NCBI GenBank assembly: GCA_905250115.1
Contig: CAJNOI010000003.1
Coordinates: 350,427-414,426 of the forward strand
Length of the DNA stretch: 64,000 nucleotides
From: Adineta steineri
Taxonomy: Eukaryota; Rotifera; Eurotatoria; Adinetida; Adinetidae
Reading direction: 5' to 3'
Positions 37,020 through 49,347 of the stretch are shown one piece after another. The notes under the pieces were generated by a model. That model had not been told where the DNA came from, did no database searches, and saw only the letters and a list, made by a program, of their open reading frames with translations. The position numbers and the translations under genes are program-made. The stretch's first letter is position 1, and each line of letters opens with the position of its first letter.

Positions 37020-40000
37020 TTAATTAAAATCAATTAAATTCGATCCATTTGTATCTGATGAAGGAGGATGAGGATAGACATTATTTGTTGAGGATACTAA
37101 TGGATCAAAATCTGACGATAATGATGAGTTATAAACTGGTTCAATTGGTTGAGTAGATTTAAAATTTGTTCCATAAATTGATTGAATATTTTTGAGAACG
37201 TTATTTACACGATTACTCGGAATTGTTTCATTGAGTGATGGATGTCGATCGGATATATTTATATCTGAACGAAATAAAACTGTATTTGCTTGATCAAATG
37301 GATCAAATTGTTGAACAAGTTGTTTAATTTCTTGTTGTTCTTCGGTATATTCATCACGCGGATCAATACGTTTATTATCAAACGTTTGAATTTTATTTTG
37401 TAATTCATTTTGTAAGTGTTTAATTTTTGAATCGATTTGTGGAGATTGTCGAAAGCTTTCGAGAATTAACGGCTTTTCAATAACTTCTAAGATAATCGGA
37501 GATGGTAATAATAAATTCTAAAGAAAATAGAATGTATTTAGAAAAAAAAGTTTCAATAATACTTCATCAGTATCGAAATTGATTAGAGAATTGGTTTTAC
37601 ACTGTTCGAAATCAGGCGTTGAAGACCGAGACGATGAAGATGCTAAGTTATCTGCTCCAGTTAACTAGAGAAATGTTAATTTAAATTATATAAAAGGTTT
37701 TTTTGATATTTTACTTGAGGAATTGCTAAATGATTTGATTCAATCTAAATGACAAAATCTTGAGAAATTAAAACTAAAATATTTCAACTTACTGGATCAC
37801 TAATCTTTCGTTTAGTAGTATCATGTATCTAGTAAAAAATATTCATATTTATTATTTCTAAAAAGCTAATTATCATAAAACTTACATCGAGTGATGTTAG
37901 ATTAGTCTTTACTGCTGATGCTTCATTCACAACTTTTTGTCCAGCTTTGTTAATCTATAGAACTTAATAAAGTTATGTTTTCATTGAAAGATTATCACTT
38001 ACAGCAAGGTGTAATTTTTCAGCTTTATTTTGTACTTGCTCAATAAGAGGATTAGTTGCCTAAAGAGAAAAAAATTGTTGGTTTTAATTATTGAAGCGAC
38101 ATGAGCAATTAGCAAGAGCGAATTAGATATTAAAGCATTTTATGTGTACTACCTTATCTCTTTCATTGATTAATACTTTTTGATTTTGATAATAAATATT
38201 CTGAGTATTTGTTGTAGTGTCTTTTATATGCTAGAAAACTCACTCAGTATAAATACTTTGAATAATTTCAGTAGGAAATATTTATTTGAAGAAAATAGAT
38301 TACTTACTTTTTCTAGAATTTGATAGATTCTTTTGTTGCTTTTTGTCTAAAATAGAAAGAATGTATTTACATATTACAGTCGAATATTTTTGATGAGAAT
38401 ACTATCAGAATTATTTCAACGAATCTATTGTCGATGACGTAAGACGAATATCTATAAAGCTACAGTATTCATCAATTGAAAGAAGTACAATTGGATACCT
38501 AATATCTGAATAAAATTTTGTTTTTTGATTATCGATTTAGATACCTCGGATACTTAATTCAAGATAAATCTAAAGTTCCTGTATCTAAGTTAAAGGTCAG
38601 AAAGAGAAACTTGTCTAAATGGCATGTTATTTATGTGTTTTACCAAGATATTTCGTTTTAAAAAGGTTTCATGATGCATATTATTGCTCTTCTCGAGATA
38701 TTCGCCTCACATTGATTCTTATTTCATTCTGGCATTGGGTATAGTACTGAGAATGAAGAATTTTCATTAAAAGGTTTTTTTTTTAAATTAAATATTTAAT
38801 TTCTTTTTTATAAAATCATTTACTTCTTCATCGGTAAAGCAATCAAATCATATGAACAATGCACGTGTAATGCCTAGGGGATAACTGATAGAGAATAAAG
38901 GTCATAAAAATCATTCCATATACGTTCGTATTCAAGAGGTTATATTAACACGAGACATTCAAAGGAAAAATTATACTATAACTATATCGAGTGATCCTAT
39001 TTCGAATTTTCTAAGTATTTTATACTTAAATCTATCATTATTAAATAAATACTAACTCATTCTCATGTTCATTTTTGCTTAATATATTAAGTGAATTGTC
39101 CAAAAGTAGATCTCCTTTTGACATGACTCACTTTTTTCGTTTGATCAATCTGTTTTACTTCAAGTTCAAATTCATCAATCTCAATATCACGTTCAAGTTG
39201 CGCATAAGTTCGATATCTAGAAAACTTTAATTAACAAAATAAAATTGCAAATTTTTTTAATATTCTTATATTTACCTGTTCAAACATTTGTGTATTAACA
39301 ATAGAAGACATAAATGGGTATATATCAGATCCAACATATTGCTTCAAATAAACATCTCTATCAAAATCTAATTTATTATTTTTAATAACAAATCCACTTC
39401 CATAATTTCCTAAAACAAGAAAATAAAAATTTTATTAATAAAATATTTTTTTCTTCTTCTCCTACCAATAATCAATGCCATAGTTCGAAGAAAAACTCTT
39501 GCAAAATGATCTCCACCTAATTGTAATGACTGTTGAAGATCTTTTTTCATTTGACGTATGAGATTTTTCGGAAATAAATTCAGATCATTATATTGAGATT
39601 CAACTGTTCGTGTATCAATATTTATTACAACTACATCACCTAATTCACTTTTATTTAAATTCGAATAAATACTTGAATGTAATCCAATTATATAAGGTGC
39701 TGAACATTGTGGTGTGTTTGCCATAGATTCAGGAAGAATTGGTACAAAAATATTTTGCCTTAATTAAAATAGATATTAAATTTTATTACTAAAAAAATAT
39801 TTTTCTTACCAATGCATTGGATTTATTAAACATAAACATCCACAAGCACATGCTAAGAATAGATAAATTTGTAAAAATAAATTCTCGTTATTTATTATTA
39901 AACTAACCAGTTAAATGAAAGAGTTTGGATGATATAAATAAGATTCGTCGTTCAAATAATAAATATGCAAATAAATGTAACATTATATCGGGACCCAAAC

Positions 40001-40929
40001 GAGAAAACATGACTGAAAAATTGCGCTAAATAATAAATAAATTTTTGTTTATAAAATAATTTCGTTTAAAATAAATACATTAGATAACATTGAAGGTAAT
40101 TTATCCAGATCAGGTCGCATGTAATAATAAGTCTAGATAAATTCAATATTAAAAGAAAAGAATAGAAATTTTAAATACTTTTGAAGGAATATGTATTTCA
40201 ATTCTTTCTTTTCCTAAATTTTTCTGAAATTCTTCATTTGACAAGACTTTATAATTATATAGTGACGATAAAAATGCTTCAACTTCTGTAGCCTTCAAAC
40301 AAAAATAAAGTAAACAATAAGTAAATACAGCTATAAAAACATACTGATTTCGAATTGATAATTTGTGATAAATCATTAAGAACATTATAGAATATTTCAT
40401 ACCATGGGTAATAACTATCAACAAAAACTAGTGAATATCTCTGAAGAGAATTAATTAATATTGATACCTGATTATACATAAACAAGTTGATTCTCGACTA
40501 GAGCGACGACAATAACCAAAACGAAATATTGCGCCTGTTGAATCAAGAACAACAAATGTAAAATGTTCGCTTTGATCATCTCTAAATAAAAATTCTTTAT
40601 TTAAAATTTCAAAATAAAAGCATTTTTCCTACGGTGGCATTTGACATGGATATGCAAAATTAGCTGCTGTTTTAAGTATCTGATCTGAGAAATCATCTGG
40701 ATATTTGATTAAAATTTCCGGAGCTGAAAACAAAAGTTTTATTTAAATATTAATAACCAAAAAATACGTACGTTCTTTATTGATCGGTTGTTGAATTTCA
40801 AGAAAAACTTCGAACGAATTATCAGGTGATTGTCTGAATAAATTAAAATAATAAAAATGAAAATATAACATATTCAATATATTACTTAATACGAGATTCA
40901 ATTTCTTTGGTTACAAAATTCGAAGCCAT
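37020..40929 (-). CDS. DENND1: DENN domain protein 1 (connecdenn), Rab GTPase exchange factor
   Basis: About 20 short exons run from ATG at 40929 to a stop at 37020. The N-terminal three quarters match DENND1: FLEIQQPINKE, FPCQ-like FAYPCQMPP, SYYPWYEIFY, MLHLFAYLLFERRILFISSK, PMHWQNIFVPILPESM and PYIIGLHSSIYSNL, the last with DDVVI-like GDVVVINIDTRTVES. These are uDENN, cDENN and dDENN regions. The C-terminal tail has FDPFDQ and FDPLVS (AP-2 ear type) and LINFD and LIDFN (clathrin-box type) motifs. Vertebrate DENND1 proteins activate Rab35 on clathrin-coated vesicles. My exon set is open except at the junction near 39217, where one base is in excess unless a downstream acceptor near 39180 is used. 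Region 40980-41100 may hold a 5' untranslated exon. Confidence 0.88.
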
Positions 40930-43900
40930 TTACAAAAAGTAATAGCATTGATTAATACTAACAATGATTGATAGTTCAGGTATATTTTACCTGTTGTCGT
41001 TTAATTTCCATGATAAGTCACATACCTTTCTCTGGCAAAACAAGAATTCCTATTGGATAATCGTTGAAAACCAATAGAAAATTAGTTTGAAAGACACTCT
41101 AAAAAAATGAATAATTTATTAAAATACATATTTCTTTTGATAAATTTTCAATTTGAAAAAATATTTTTTAAAATTATATAAAATGTTATTTTGACATAAT
41201 GAAGATGAATCATTGAAAGAATTTAACTATGGCGAATACACTTCTAGACAACATACATTAGCTGTGTGTATGAAATAAACCTTTTTACGTAGTCCTTGAA
41301 TTGCTCTGTAGATAAAAGAAAGAAAAAAAGTTATTCAAAAATTCGGAATAATATCATCAAATTGTTTTTTTTTTTTGATAAACTGATATAATTATCTTTT
41401 GGAGACGTAATGAGTTTTTGATAAATATCAAAAAGTAATTTTACAATTGGACATAAAGCATATTTTGAGGTAATTAAAGGTAACGTGAGAATTATTGATG
41501 CAGAAAAAACTGATTAAAACTACGCATAAAGGGAAAATCATGATATTTATACAATTAAACGATTGAAAAACATAAGATTCTATGACGTTTTATTTTTTAA
41601 ATCTTTTACAGAAATATTTCAGACTTTTATCGTTTATTGTCGAATTTGATTTTTAAAAAAACTGATAAAATCGATAAAGATATCGCCTTGATTTTATCAT
41701 GTTATCAAAATAACTGACATGTTTTTGTAGTTCAGATCAATGTATTGATTAAAAATAAAAATATTCCTGTTGACTTTAAAATACAAATTATTTTACTTGT
41801 CAAACCTATCGATAAAATCAAGAGAATATATGTTTCTCGTACGAATAAATAAAGGAATAAGTTTTGATAATAATATGATCATCGCTTACGTATTTGATGG
41901 TATATAAAACAAAATATTCATTGATTTAATGCATGGAAAAGTCTTCAAAACACAAAATATCAATCGTTATATATGAGATTCGCATCGATAGATCGAAAGT
42001 TTATATACGAAATTATGTCACGTGATAGATAAGATAGTTTGTAAAAGCTAAGGAATACCAATACAGGTATTGATAACTATATCGTACTCGACAATTTTCT
42101 TACTATTAGTATCAAACATTATGCCTGTACTGGCATTTTTGAAGGAGTTACACAAAATAAAGTGAAGATCGGTAGTAGAATGTGTAAATATATCGAACTA
42201 ACAATCATCTTTAAAACGTTTTTTAAAATTCGAATCTATGATTATTACTTATAATAAACGCGTAATTTAATCATGGATAACTTGACAACTTTATGATATG
42301 ATACATCATTTCATAGAAAAACTAATAAATGCCTGTCTTGTACATAAAACATATCGTTACAGTTGATTATTTGAACAAAAAATCAGTATTTTGTTTTTCG
42401 AAAAAATATTTTACTTAAGTGTTATACTTGACCAACTATATAATATAGGATTTCACGTTATAGATAGTCTTTTGGGAAAGAAGTAACTTAATAAATTAAT
42501 ATAACAACCAACGATAAGCAGAAATATGAATAATCTGGTTTAACTTTCTATAATAAATATTATTCATTTGTAATCGTAGTACATAAATCCGATTACTTTT
42601 CCTCAGTGAAGCATCTCGAACTGCGGTGATTATTGTTTATTTTGCAAATTTTTTTTTCTGTAAGTTATTATAATAAATTCATTTAGTTCGTATCTGCCAT
42701 AAGTCGTTTCTTTTCTTTTGTACATATTTGATGTAGATGTATTACAAATGAAAATTTAAATATAGATAAGAAGTTTAGTTAGAATTTCATATAGACAAAT
42801 GTGTCTTTTTATGATTTATTAAATCTGATTTTTAGAAATCATCAGAAGTAAAATCCATTTTTCATACTGTTATACAAGCATAGTGTTTAGTAACAATATG
42901 TAGCATGAATTAGAACAAAACAAAATATTTATTGACACAACTCAGAAATAAAAGCTATTAAAAAATAACATATTATTGGTTGTACCACATATGGAAAGTC
43001 CGGATGCTTTCAAATGTGAAGTATTTTAGAAGCATTAGGAAATAGGAGATCTATGTCATTTAAAATCTCACGTACTAATAAAGAAAGTAAATAACAAATT
43101 TATACTACTTTCCCAACAATTCATGTTTATTATTTTTATTCAAATGAATCTGAAAGCAAAAATTTCATTGAGACGATTTGTGAAACACATGAGCTCGATA
43201 TATACGATCAGTTTAAACAAGAATTAATAAACAAATTGTCAGAACCGTTAAATTTGTGACAAAAAAGAATCAACAACATTATTCTGAATTGTTGTTACTT
43301 GCTATGAATGTCGATATTTATAGTATTCAAGCATTTTAGATTTAATAATCTCTTTTACTATACTCCAAACATCAAATCATGTAATATTTATTAGAATAAA
43401 ATACCTATTTTATACATGATTGTCTATGGGTTTTTTTAAATCACTTATATCTTAAATATATAATCCCTTTTTATAAAAAGAAATACATGAAAGTATTTAT
43501 TGAATGACATGAGACATTCAAATAACACTAGAATAAAATAAAAAGCCTAAAATACTACTATATTCAATGGTACATATATATTCTTTGCATCCATGAAATA
43601 GAATAATCAATTGAATCATTCAACATTTGATTTCACGTTTATTTCTTTACATATTTATATTTAATATCGTTTTAAATCATCATTAATTTGTACGAAATCT
43701 TACTGATCCTGTTACAAATGGTACTATATAATATTGAACAAATGATATTCATAGTTGAATACAACTCTCATTTCATCTATGAACATCATTACAGTATATA
43801 ACTGATAGAAGAAGAAAAAAAGAAAATCTGTTTAACAGGAAATATAATTTTCAATAAATACATTTGATTGATTGTCATTAATAGCACCGGATAGATGAAT

Positions 43901-44348
43901 GAATAAATGTCTTCTAAGTCTCTCTTGAGAAATAATTTTTATTTCTTTGATTTCATCCGCTATCATACCTTTAATAACGATAATGACAAGACAAAATGAC
44001 AAAGAAAATCTATATATTTATAAATAGATGTATGCTTGAATATTTTCTCAATTAACACTACTGTCATATTATATTCTCAGGTGATTAGAAATTTCTCTTT
44101 TTTTTTTTTTTTTTTGTTCATTCATCATCATTCAATATTTCCATCTTATGTGACAACTTCATTATATTATTATATTGAGACAAACATACACACACACACA
44201 CACCAGATGTAATCAATAGAAAAAAATATACTTGAGTCTTATAGAGAACAAAATACAAAGTCATTAGACGCAAATGAAGCATAGTTGATCTAATACACAA
44301 AATTGATGACGTGTCAAAAGAGGAGAAGAAGAAAAAAATATTTTTTGT
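40930..44348. other. 3.4-kb non-coding interval
   Basis: Very AT-rich DNA with stops in all frames. A short coding-looking stretch (43125-43258) is noted among the findings. A T-run (about 44098-44115) and a CA repeat (about 44188-44204) lie near the 3' end of FoxB. No RNA gene or mobile element is recognised. A region this long beside a developmental transcription factor could contain enhancers, but nothing in the sequence proves it. Confidence 0.5.
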
Positions 44349-45347
44349 TTACCAATAAACCTGTTGCTGTTGTCCATGAGTATCACTGAAAAAAGCTAAT
44401 TTTCGTATAAAATCCAAATCATTTGTATAGAGTAAATGTTGTAATGTTGAACTGTTTGTTTCTGATGATGGTGGTGATGATGGTGGTGGTGGTGATGATG
44501 ATGATGATGTTGATGATATAAAACTTGTATTTGTATTTGTATCATTACCAAGAAGATTATCAATAAAAAATGAATTTTTTATTTGTTGAGATTTATTTGG
44601 TGATGATGATGGAGTATTAACAAGAGTAGTTGTTTTTATTGCTTTTTTTTCTTCTTGGGCTTTTTTTTTGTAATAATTTAAAACGTTTTCGTCGTCGTAA
44701 ATAACTTCCATTTTCAAACATATCACCACATCTAAATATAATCTTATAATTAAATATTCATATTCATTTGTAGATGTAATTGAATCTTTCGTTTTTTAAT
44801 TGTAGCAATTATCAATAAGCTATATATCTCATTGATATAAAAAAGGAAAAGATCAAACGATATTGTATTTTCAAGTGAAAACAGATATGCTAATTTATCA
44901 AGTGTTTGATAAGATATGACGGCTTCTGTTACATGAAATGATTTTTATTGTTCTACTTACTTGCTGTGTAATGCCCAGAAATTGCCTTTACCAGGTCGAT
45001 CCATTCGACGTGGAATTTTAATAAAACAATCATTAAAAGATAGATTATGTCTTAATGAATTTTGCCATTTTTGTGTATTTGTTCGATAATATGGAAATCG
45101 ATCAGTAATAAACTAAACGAAAAAATTTTTATGAAATTAAAAAACTTATGGATATGTATTGTACTTTATAAATGTCACTAAGTGGTAACATTTTTTCTGG
45201 ACTTTGTTGAATCGCCATTGCTGTTAAAGCAATATATGAATCTAAATATATAAAATTATTTCGAAAAAAAAAACAAATTAATTAACATTGATTTTACTAA
45301 CATGGAGGTTTTTCATCTGAATAAGAAGATTTGCCGGGTCGTGGCAT
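44349..45347 (-). CDS. FoxB: Forkhead transcription factor of the FoxB class, frame broken once
   Basis: Four exons (45302-45347, 45165-45241, 44961-45112, 44349-44731). The protein opens [15 protein letters not shown], diagnostic of FoxB, and contains a complete forkhead: [58 protein letters not shown] and [18 protein letters not shown]. After this the frame reaches a stop at 44617, while the neighbouring frame stays open to 44349 and holds an EH1-like repressor motif SFFIDNLLG, expected in FoxB. The exon total is 658 nt, one base over a multiple of three; removing one A from the nine-A run (44661-44669 on +) restores it. FoxB genes pattern neural tissue in animals. The break is probably a sequence error. 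Confidence 0.9.
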
Positions 45348-46410
45348 TGTATGATGTGTTAAAAGCAAATAGACTTATCAACACATTGAATAGTAACACC
45401 TGTAAACGTAAATTTGATTGGCGGTGATAATATAGATTTTTTTCTCACTTATTTTAACCAATCGTAATACACACACACATATATATATACTCTTTCATTC
45501 ATCAATTTGCTTGTTCGCTCTTTCTCTCCTTCTCCATTTCAATCAATAACACTAACACTCACACACATATAAATATATATATACATACATCTCATCAATG
45601 AGTAATTTTTATATTAGACTCCCTCATGAGTATTGTAGACTTTTCACCTGTTGTGTGCTTATGTACAAGACATTTCTTTTTTTCTCCCGCTCTCTCTCTT
45701 CCATTTATATTCATATTCATTGATCCCTAATGTATAAAAGAGAAAGCTCATTTCGAACGATCAAATTAAAAAAAGTCAGTCAAGAACAATATAATATAAA
45801 AGATATTTGAACAATAAAATTGTTGTAATAACAGTAAGATGAGAGAAGAAATATGAATACATTCTTAACTCTTCCGGATGAATGAATAAATAAAATATAA
45901 ATCTTGAGAAATAATATTTTTTTATGCCTGCTGGGATCAAAAAGATTTATGTGTAGAAGATGATTGATAGAGAAACATAACTTAAGTAAATTGCTTGTCA
46001 TTAGTGAACAAACATGCTATTAAACATTTTTTTTATTTTTCGTTTGACAATTAATTGTTCGAAAGAAAATAACAAATTGTTTGTTAATTCAATGTATACG
46101 ATATTGAGTTAATATTTCGATCAACTGAAGGTATGTAGGATGAATATTTAGGGGGGGGGAGGCGATCGCCCCCCTCTGCAGAAGATTTTTTACAGCGAAA
46201 AAATAGGTTCACACTGCTTCGATTGGACTCAAAAAATAGTTTTTAGCTAAAATCGCCCCTCCGCCACTGTGAATATTAGAAACAAGTTATTAATTAGAAT
46301 CATTATTTCTGGTGCCAGCATTATCGTATAAATTGATTATACAGTACGAATCTTTTTATTTTTTTAAAATTTAATAATTGAATTTATATAGGAAAATAAA
46401 TATTTTTTAT
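45348..46410. other. Intergenic region upstream of FoxB with repeats
   Basis: This 1.06-kb interval includes CA/TA microsatellites (about 45470-45490 and 45558-45590) and a transposon-like GC-rich block near 46150-46275. It should contain the FoxB promoter. No gene is recognised. Confidence 0.5.
46150..46275. mobile_element. Fragment with hAT-like terminal sequence
   Basis: A run of ten or so Gs followed by GGCGATCGCCCCCC lies at one end, and the other end reads ATCGCCCCTCCGCCACTG, whose complement CAGTGGCGGAGGGGCGAT looks like termini of many hAT-type elements. The block stands out as GC-rich in AT-rich surroundings. No coding capacity remains. The family assignment is by resemblance only. 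Confidence 0.4.
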
Positions 46411-48117
46411 TTACAATAATAATATTAAATTATGTTGAATAAGAGGAGCAAAATAAGAACCAAAATCTTCATAGAGTTTCTTTTCATTTGTTTCCTTATC
46501 GTTATAAACTGAACGATAAGCAATGGTAACATATTTCTTTATAAAACAGAAAAAAATATTTCGAAATATAAACATTAAAGATAACTTACAACAACAGTTT
46601 CTGTTATTTTTTGTGATAATTCAATATCTGATATTAATTGAATTTGTTCACCTAATTGTTTAATAAGAGGAAAGACAATTTGAATAATAACCTAAATAGA
46701 ATCCATTGTAATTCCTTATTTAAGAAAAATGTCATTCGATTTACTTTATGACTCATTTCACAAAGACCAATAAATGCTCCATATCGTGTTGGCCATGTAT
46801 AATCTTCATTGTTTTTACTTAAAATTCGATAGAAAACATCGATTGTACGTTGTTGTAAACAATTTATTGCCGTTGCATATTTCCTATAGAGAAAACTGAA
46901 GTAAATTCTTCGTGTTATAAACTTTCATTCAAACCGAATGATTTGTTTACAACATTTTGCAGCAAGATCTCGTAATGACCAATGATCACGTGATATTCTT
47001 CGTTCAAGTAAACAAGAAAGTATCGCTGGTAATAAATAATGTAACTAATAAAATCGAAATTATTATTTTATTTCGATATTTATTAATAGTATATCTTACA
47101 TATCGTTCTAAATACAGTTCTTCATTTTGTAATAAAGCATCGCCCATTTGCATTAGATATTTCAAAATAATTGATCGATCAAATGTTGATGTTGGTGCTA
47201 AATTTACACGTACTCCTTCGGATATGAAAAGAATAAGACGTGAAAGAATTTGTTGAAGACTATTATCTGCCGAAAGAATTAGTAATGCTTGCTAAAATAA
47301 AAATTAAAATATTGAAAATTATAATATAAACTATACTTTTCGTTTTTGTTCATTTGGACATATACACATTTCTGTTAATTCTTTGTAATAAATTTGTTGT
47401 TCCTAAAGATAAGAAATACAATTTTCCAATGTCTTAAAAACTTTTTCATTTACTTTTGATATAATATGAGATGTTTTGTTTAGTTTCTTCTTTAAAACTG
47501 TAGAACGAATTGGTATATCGATAATAGGATTTTCATTTATTTCTGGTTGTTTACCATTTACTGCTAACCAATGTACTAGAACAATAAATAAATCATGTTT
47601 TTCTTTGTACAAAAAGAAGAATCTTGTTACTCTACTTCGAATACTTATATCCAAAGGTATTTTTGATTGAGGTATAATTAATTCATCAACTTGAACAATA
47701 TTATCAGTAATATGATATAAAATTCGATTATCTTTTTTTATTTTATGGAATAATAAACGTTCAATACTCGATGTTGTATAACCACCATACATAGGCTTTA
47801 ACAAAATATATAAACTAAATTTGAAAATAAAATATAGATTTACTTCTAAATGATTCAATTTCAATGCAAATGCAAAATCTTCTGTTGTTAAATCATTTCG
47901 TCGACATTTTCTTAAGACTTTACACGCATCCTTAAAGTAAAATTCTTTTGAGAATATTCTTTATATTTATTTGAGTTTTTTTTACTTGTAAGAGATTAGA
48001 AATAGTTGCACTTATTTGCAGAGTTAGATATACAAGAGATTCATCGCATAAATATCGACAATCACTCAATTTTTCAGCAAGATATTCAATAGATTCAACT
48101 GAAAATTGAGTAGTCAT
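46411..48117 (-). CDS. TAF6: TFIID/SAGA subunit TAF6 (histone-fold and HEAT domains)
   Basis: Ten exons (47986-48117, 47844-47930, 47636-47795, 47454-47575, 47337-47402, 47100-47291, 46935-47044, 46745-46883, 46590-46691, 46411-46536) total 1,236 nt, 411 residues in frame. The N-terminal histone fold (SVESIEYLAEKLSD...LTTEDFAFALKLNHLEPMYG) matches TAF6. It is followed by IPLDISIRIHWLAVNGKQP and the conserved EQQIYYKELTE segment that opens the C-terminal HEAT domain, then LFISEGVRVN, DHWSLRDLAAKCCKQI and WPTRYGAFIGL. TAF6 pairs with TAF9 in TFIID; TAF6L does the same in SAGA, and I cannot separate the two. It lacks the long C-terminal tail of human TAF6. A splice-acceptor-like TTTATTTTAG abuts the ATG directly. 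Confidence 0.92.
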
Positions 48118-48903
48118 CTAAAATAAACCTATTTATTAGATAAATTGTTAACTACAAAATGGTAAAGAAATCATTTCATTCAAATGATTGGTTCATGTAG
48201 AATACCGTCATGGAAAGAGAGAAAAGTTAAATCTTAGTCATTACAGAATGAATAATAGCTAAAAACTCTTAATTGGTTTATTATTGAGATAAAACTATAT
48301 ATTTTTTATTTTGTATCAAACATAATATCTAATATATTTTAATGATGGGTATTGTTTCCTTCAATAAAATGTATCAAAATATATACAACAGAGAGAGATC
48401 TCTAGTATGCGTTCCCAATTTCTATCTGTTTTATTCTTTTTTTTCCATTAAGTTTATTGTTTCATAAATAAGGTTCACATTTACAAAGAAGATAATAAAA
48501 GGATGATAACAATCATATACTTTTCCATTCGTGATAATGGAAAAAGAGACTGTCGTCTACTGGAGACACCTCTCATTTGTTTCTTAAATGACCTTTCGGC
48601 GGTTGATTCTTGTTAGTATCCAGGTTATCAAAGCATTTCTGTTCACTGTAGAAAGAAAGAGATAAATAAAATAAAAATAGAGAGAAAGGGAATTATATAT
48701 ATTAGTTTAATCTTTACTTATTTCATTTCTTTATTTTAAGTAGTCTATCTGTTTTATTGTCGCCAGTCTACAATTCACGGTTATTACGACGTGTAGACTT
48801 TATTATTCGTTGTACCCAGTGTTCTTCAGTTCGCATGCCGTCTATATATAGTCTTGCATACGCATTTATTACTCTTTATTTAATAGATTTTTAAAAAAGT
48901 ATT
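48118..48903. promoter_or_regulatory. Divergent region between TAF6 and a small + strand gene
   Basis: A 0.8-kb spacer between divergently transcribed genes. No named element is visible and no further gene is supported. Confidence 0.4.
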
Positions 48904-49302
48904 ATGTCACATTCAAACGTTACTAAAGAAATGTCTGGCGCTGATGTCAACTCCGAAGGCAAACCATATCATGGTAAAATAAGTTATTTTATGGTTAATT
49001 AAAAATATCTTTTAATACAATATCTAGAGCATGGTGATAAGATCGAAAAGAAGAAACATGAAGTAAGTCATGATCCCGATGCAAAATATCCAGCACCACA
49101 TCATGGTCATGATAATCAGGTTTGATAAATTTATTTAACATAAATAAATTTAATCTGTTTGTATGTTTTTCTTTGTTGTAGTTTCACAAAGTCAGTAGAA
49201 TGGTCAAACAATTTGATTTATAATATATATATATATGTATTTTAGGATTTAAAAGGTAGCATTGGTAGTGGATCAGCAATTGAAAAAGGCGATCGAAAGT
49301 AA
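48904..49302 (+). CDS. Small hydrophilic protein of unknown function, about 72-79 residues
   Basis: Exons 48904-48973, 49028-49119 and 49246-49302 join in frame, and a 21-nt microexon at 49182-49202 may also be included; both versions are in frame (219 or 240 nt). The protein starts MSHSNVTKEMSGADV, contains a charged stretch (HGDKIEKKKHEVSHD) and His/Pro-rich KYPAPHHGHDNQ, and ends GSAIEKGDRK. It has no hydrophobic segment and is probably disordered, soluble and cytosolic or nuclear. I do not recognise a family. Its composition loosely recalls stress-associated disordered proteins, but that is not evidence of function. Confidence 0.65.
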
Positions 49303-49337
49303 GAAGAATTTCTATGAATAAAAACGAAGTTTATATA

Positions 49338-49347
49338 NNNNNNNNNN
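49338..49347. other. Assembly gap of 10 Ns
   Basis: Ten N characters interrupt the GH78 coding exon only 35 bp after the stop of the small + strand gene. The missing ~200 residues of the rhamnosidase cannot fit in ten bases, so the join is either of unknown size or between unrelated sequences. Confidence 0.95.

Noticed and set aside
46957-47256. Plus-strand open frame of 99 codons
   Set aside because: It overlaps the antisense of two well-supported TAF6 exons.
47576-47635. Extra 20 residues in TAF6 read through an open intron
   Set aside because: Splicing out this 60-bp in-frame intron restores the conserved PLD...HWLAV segment and keeps the frame.
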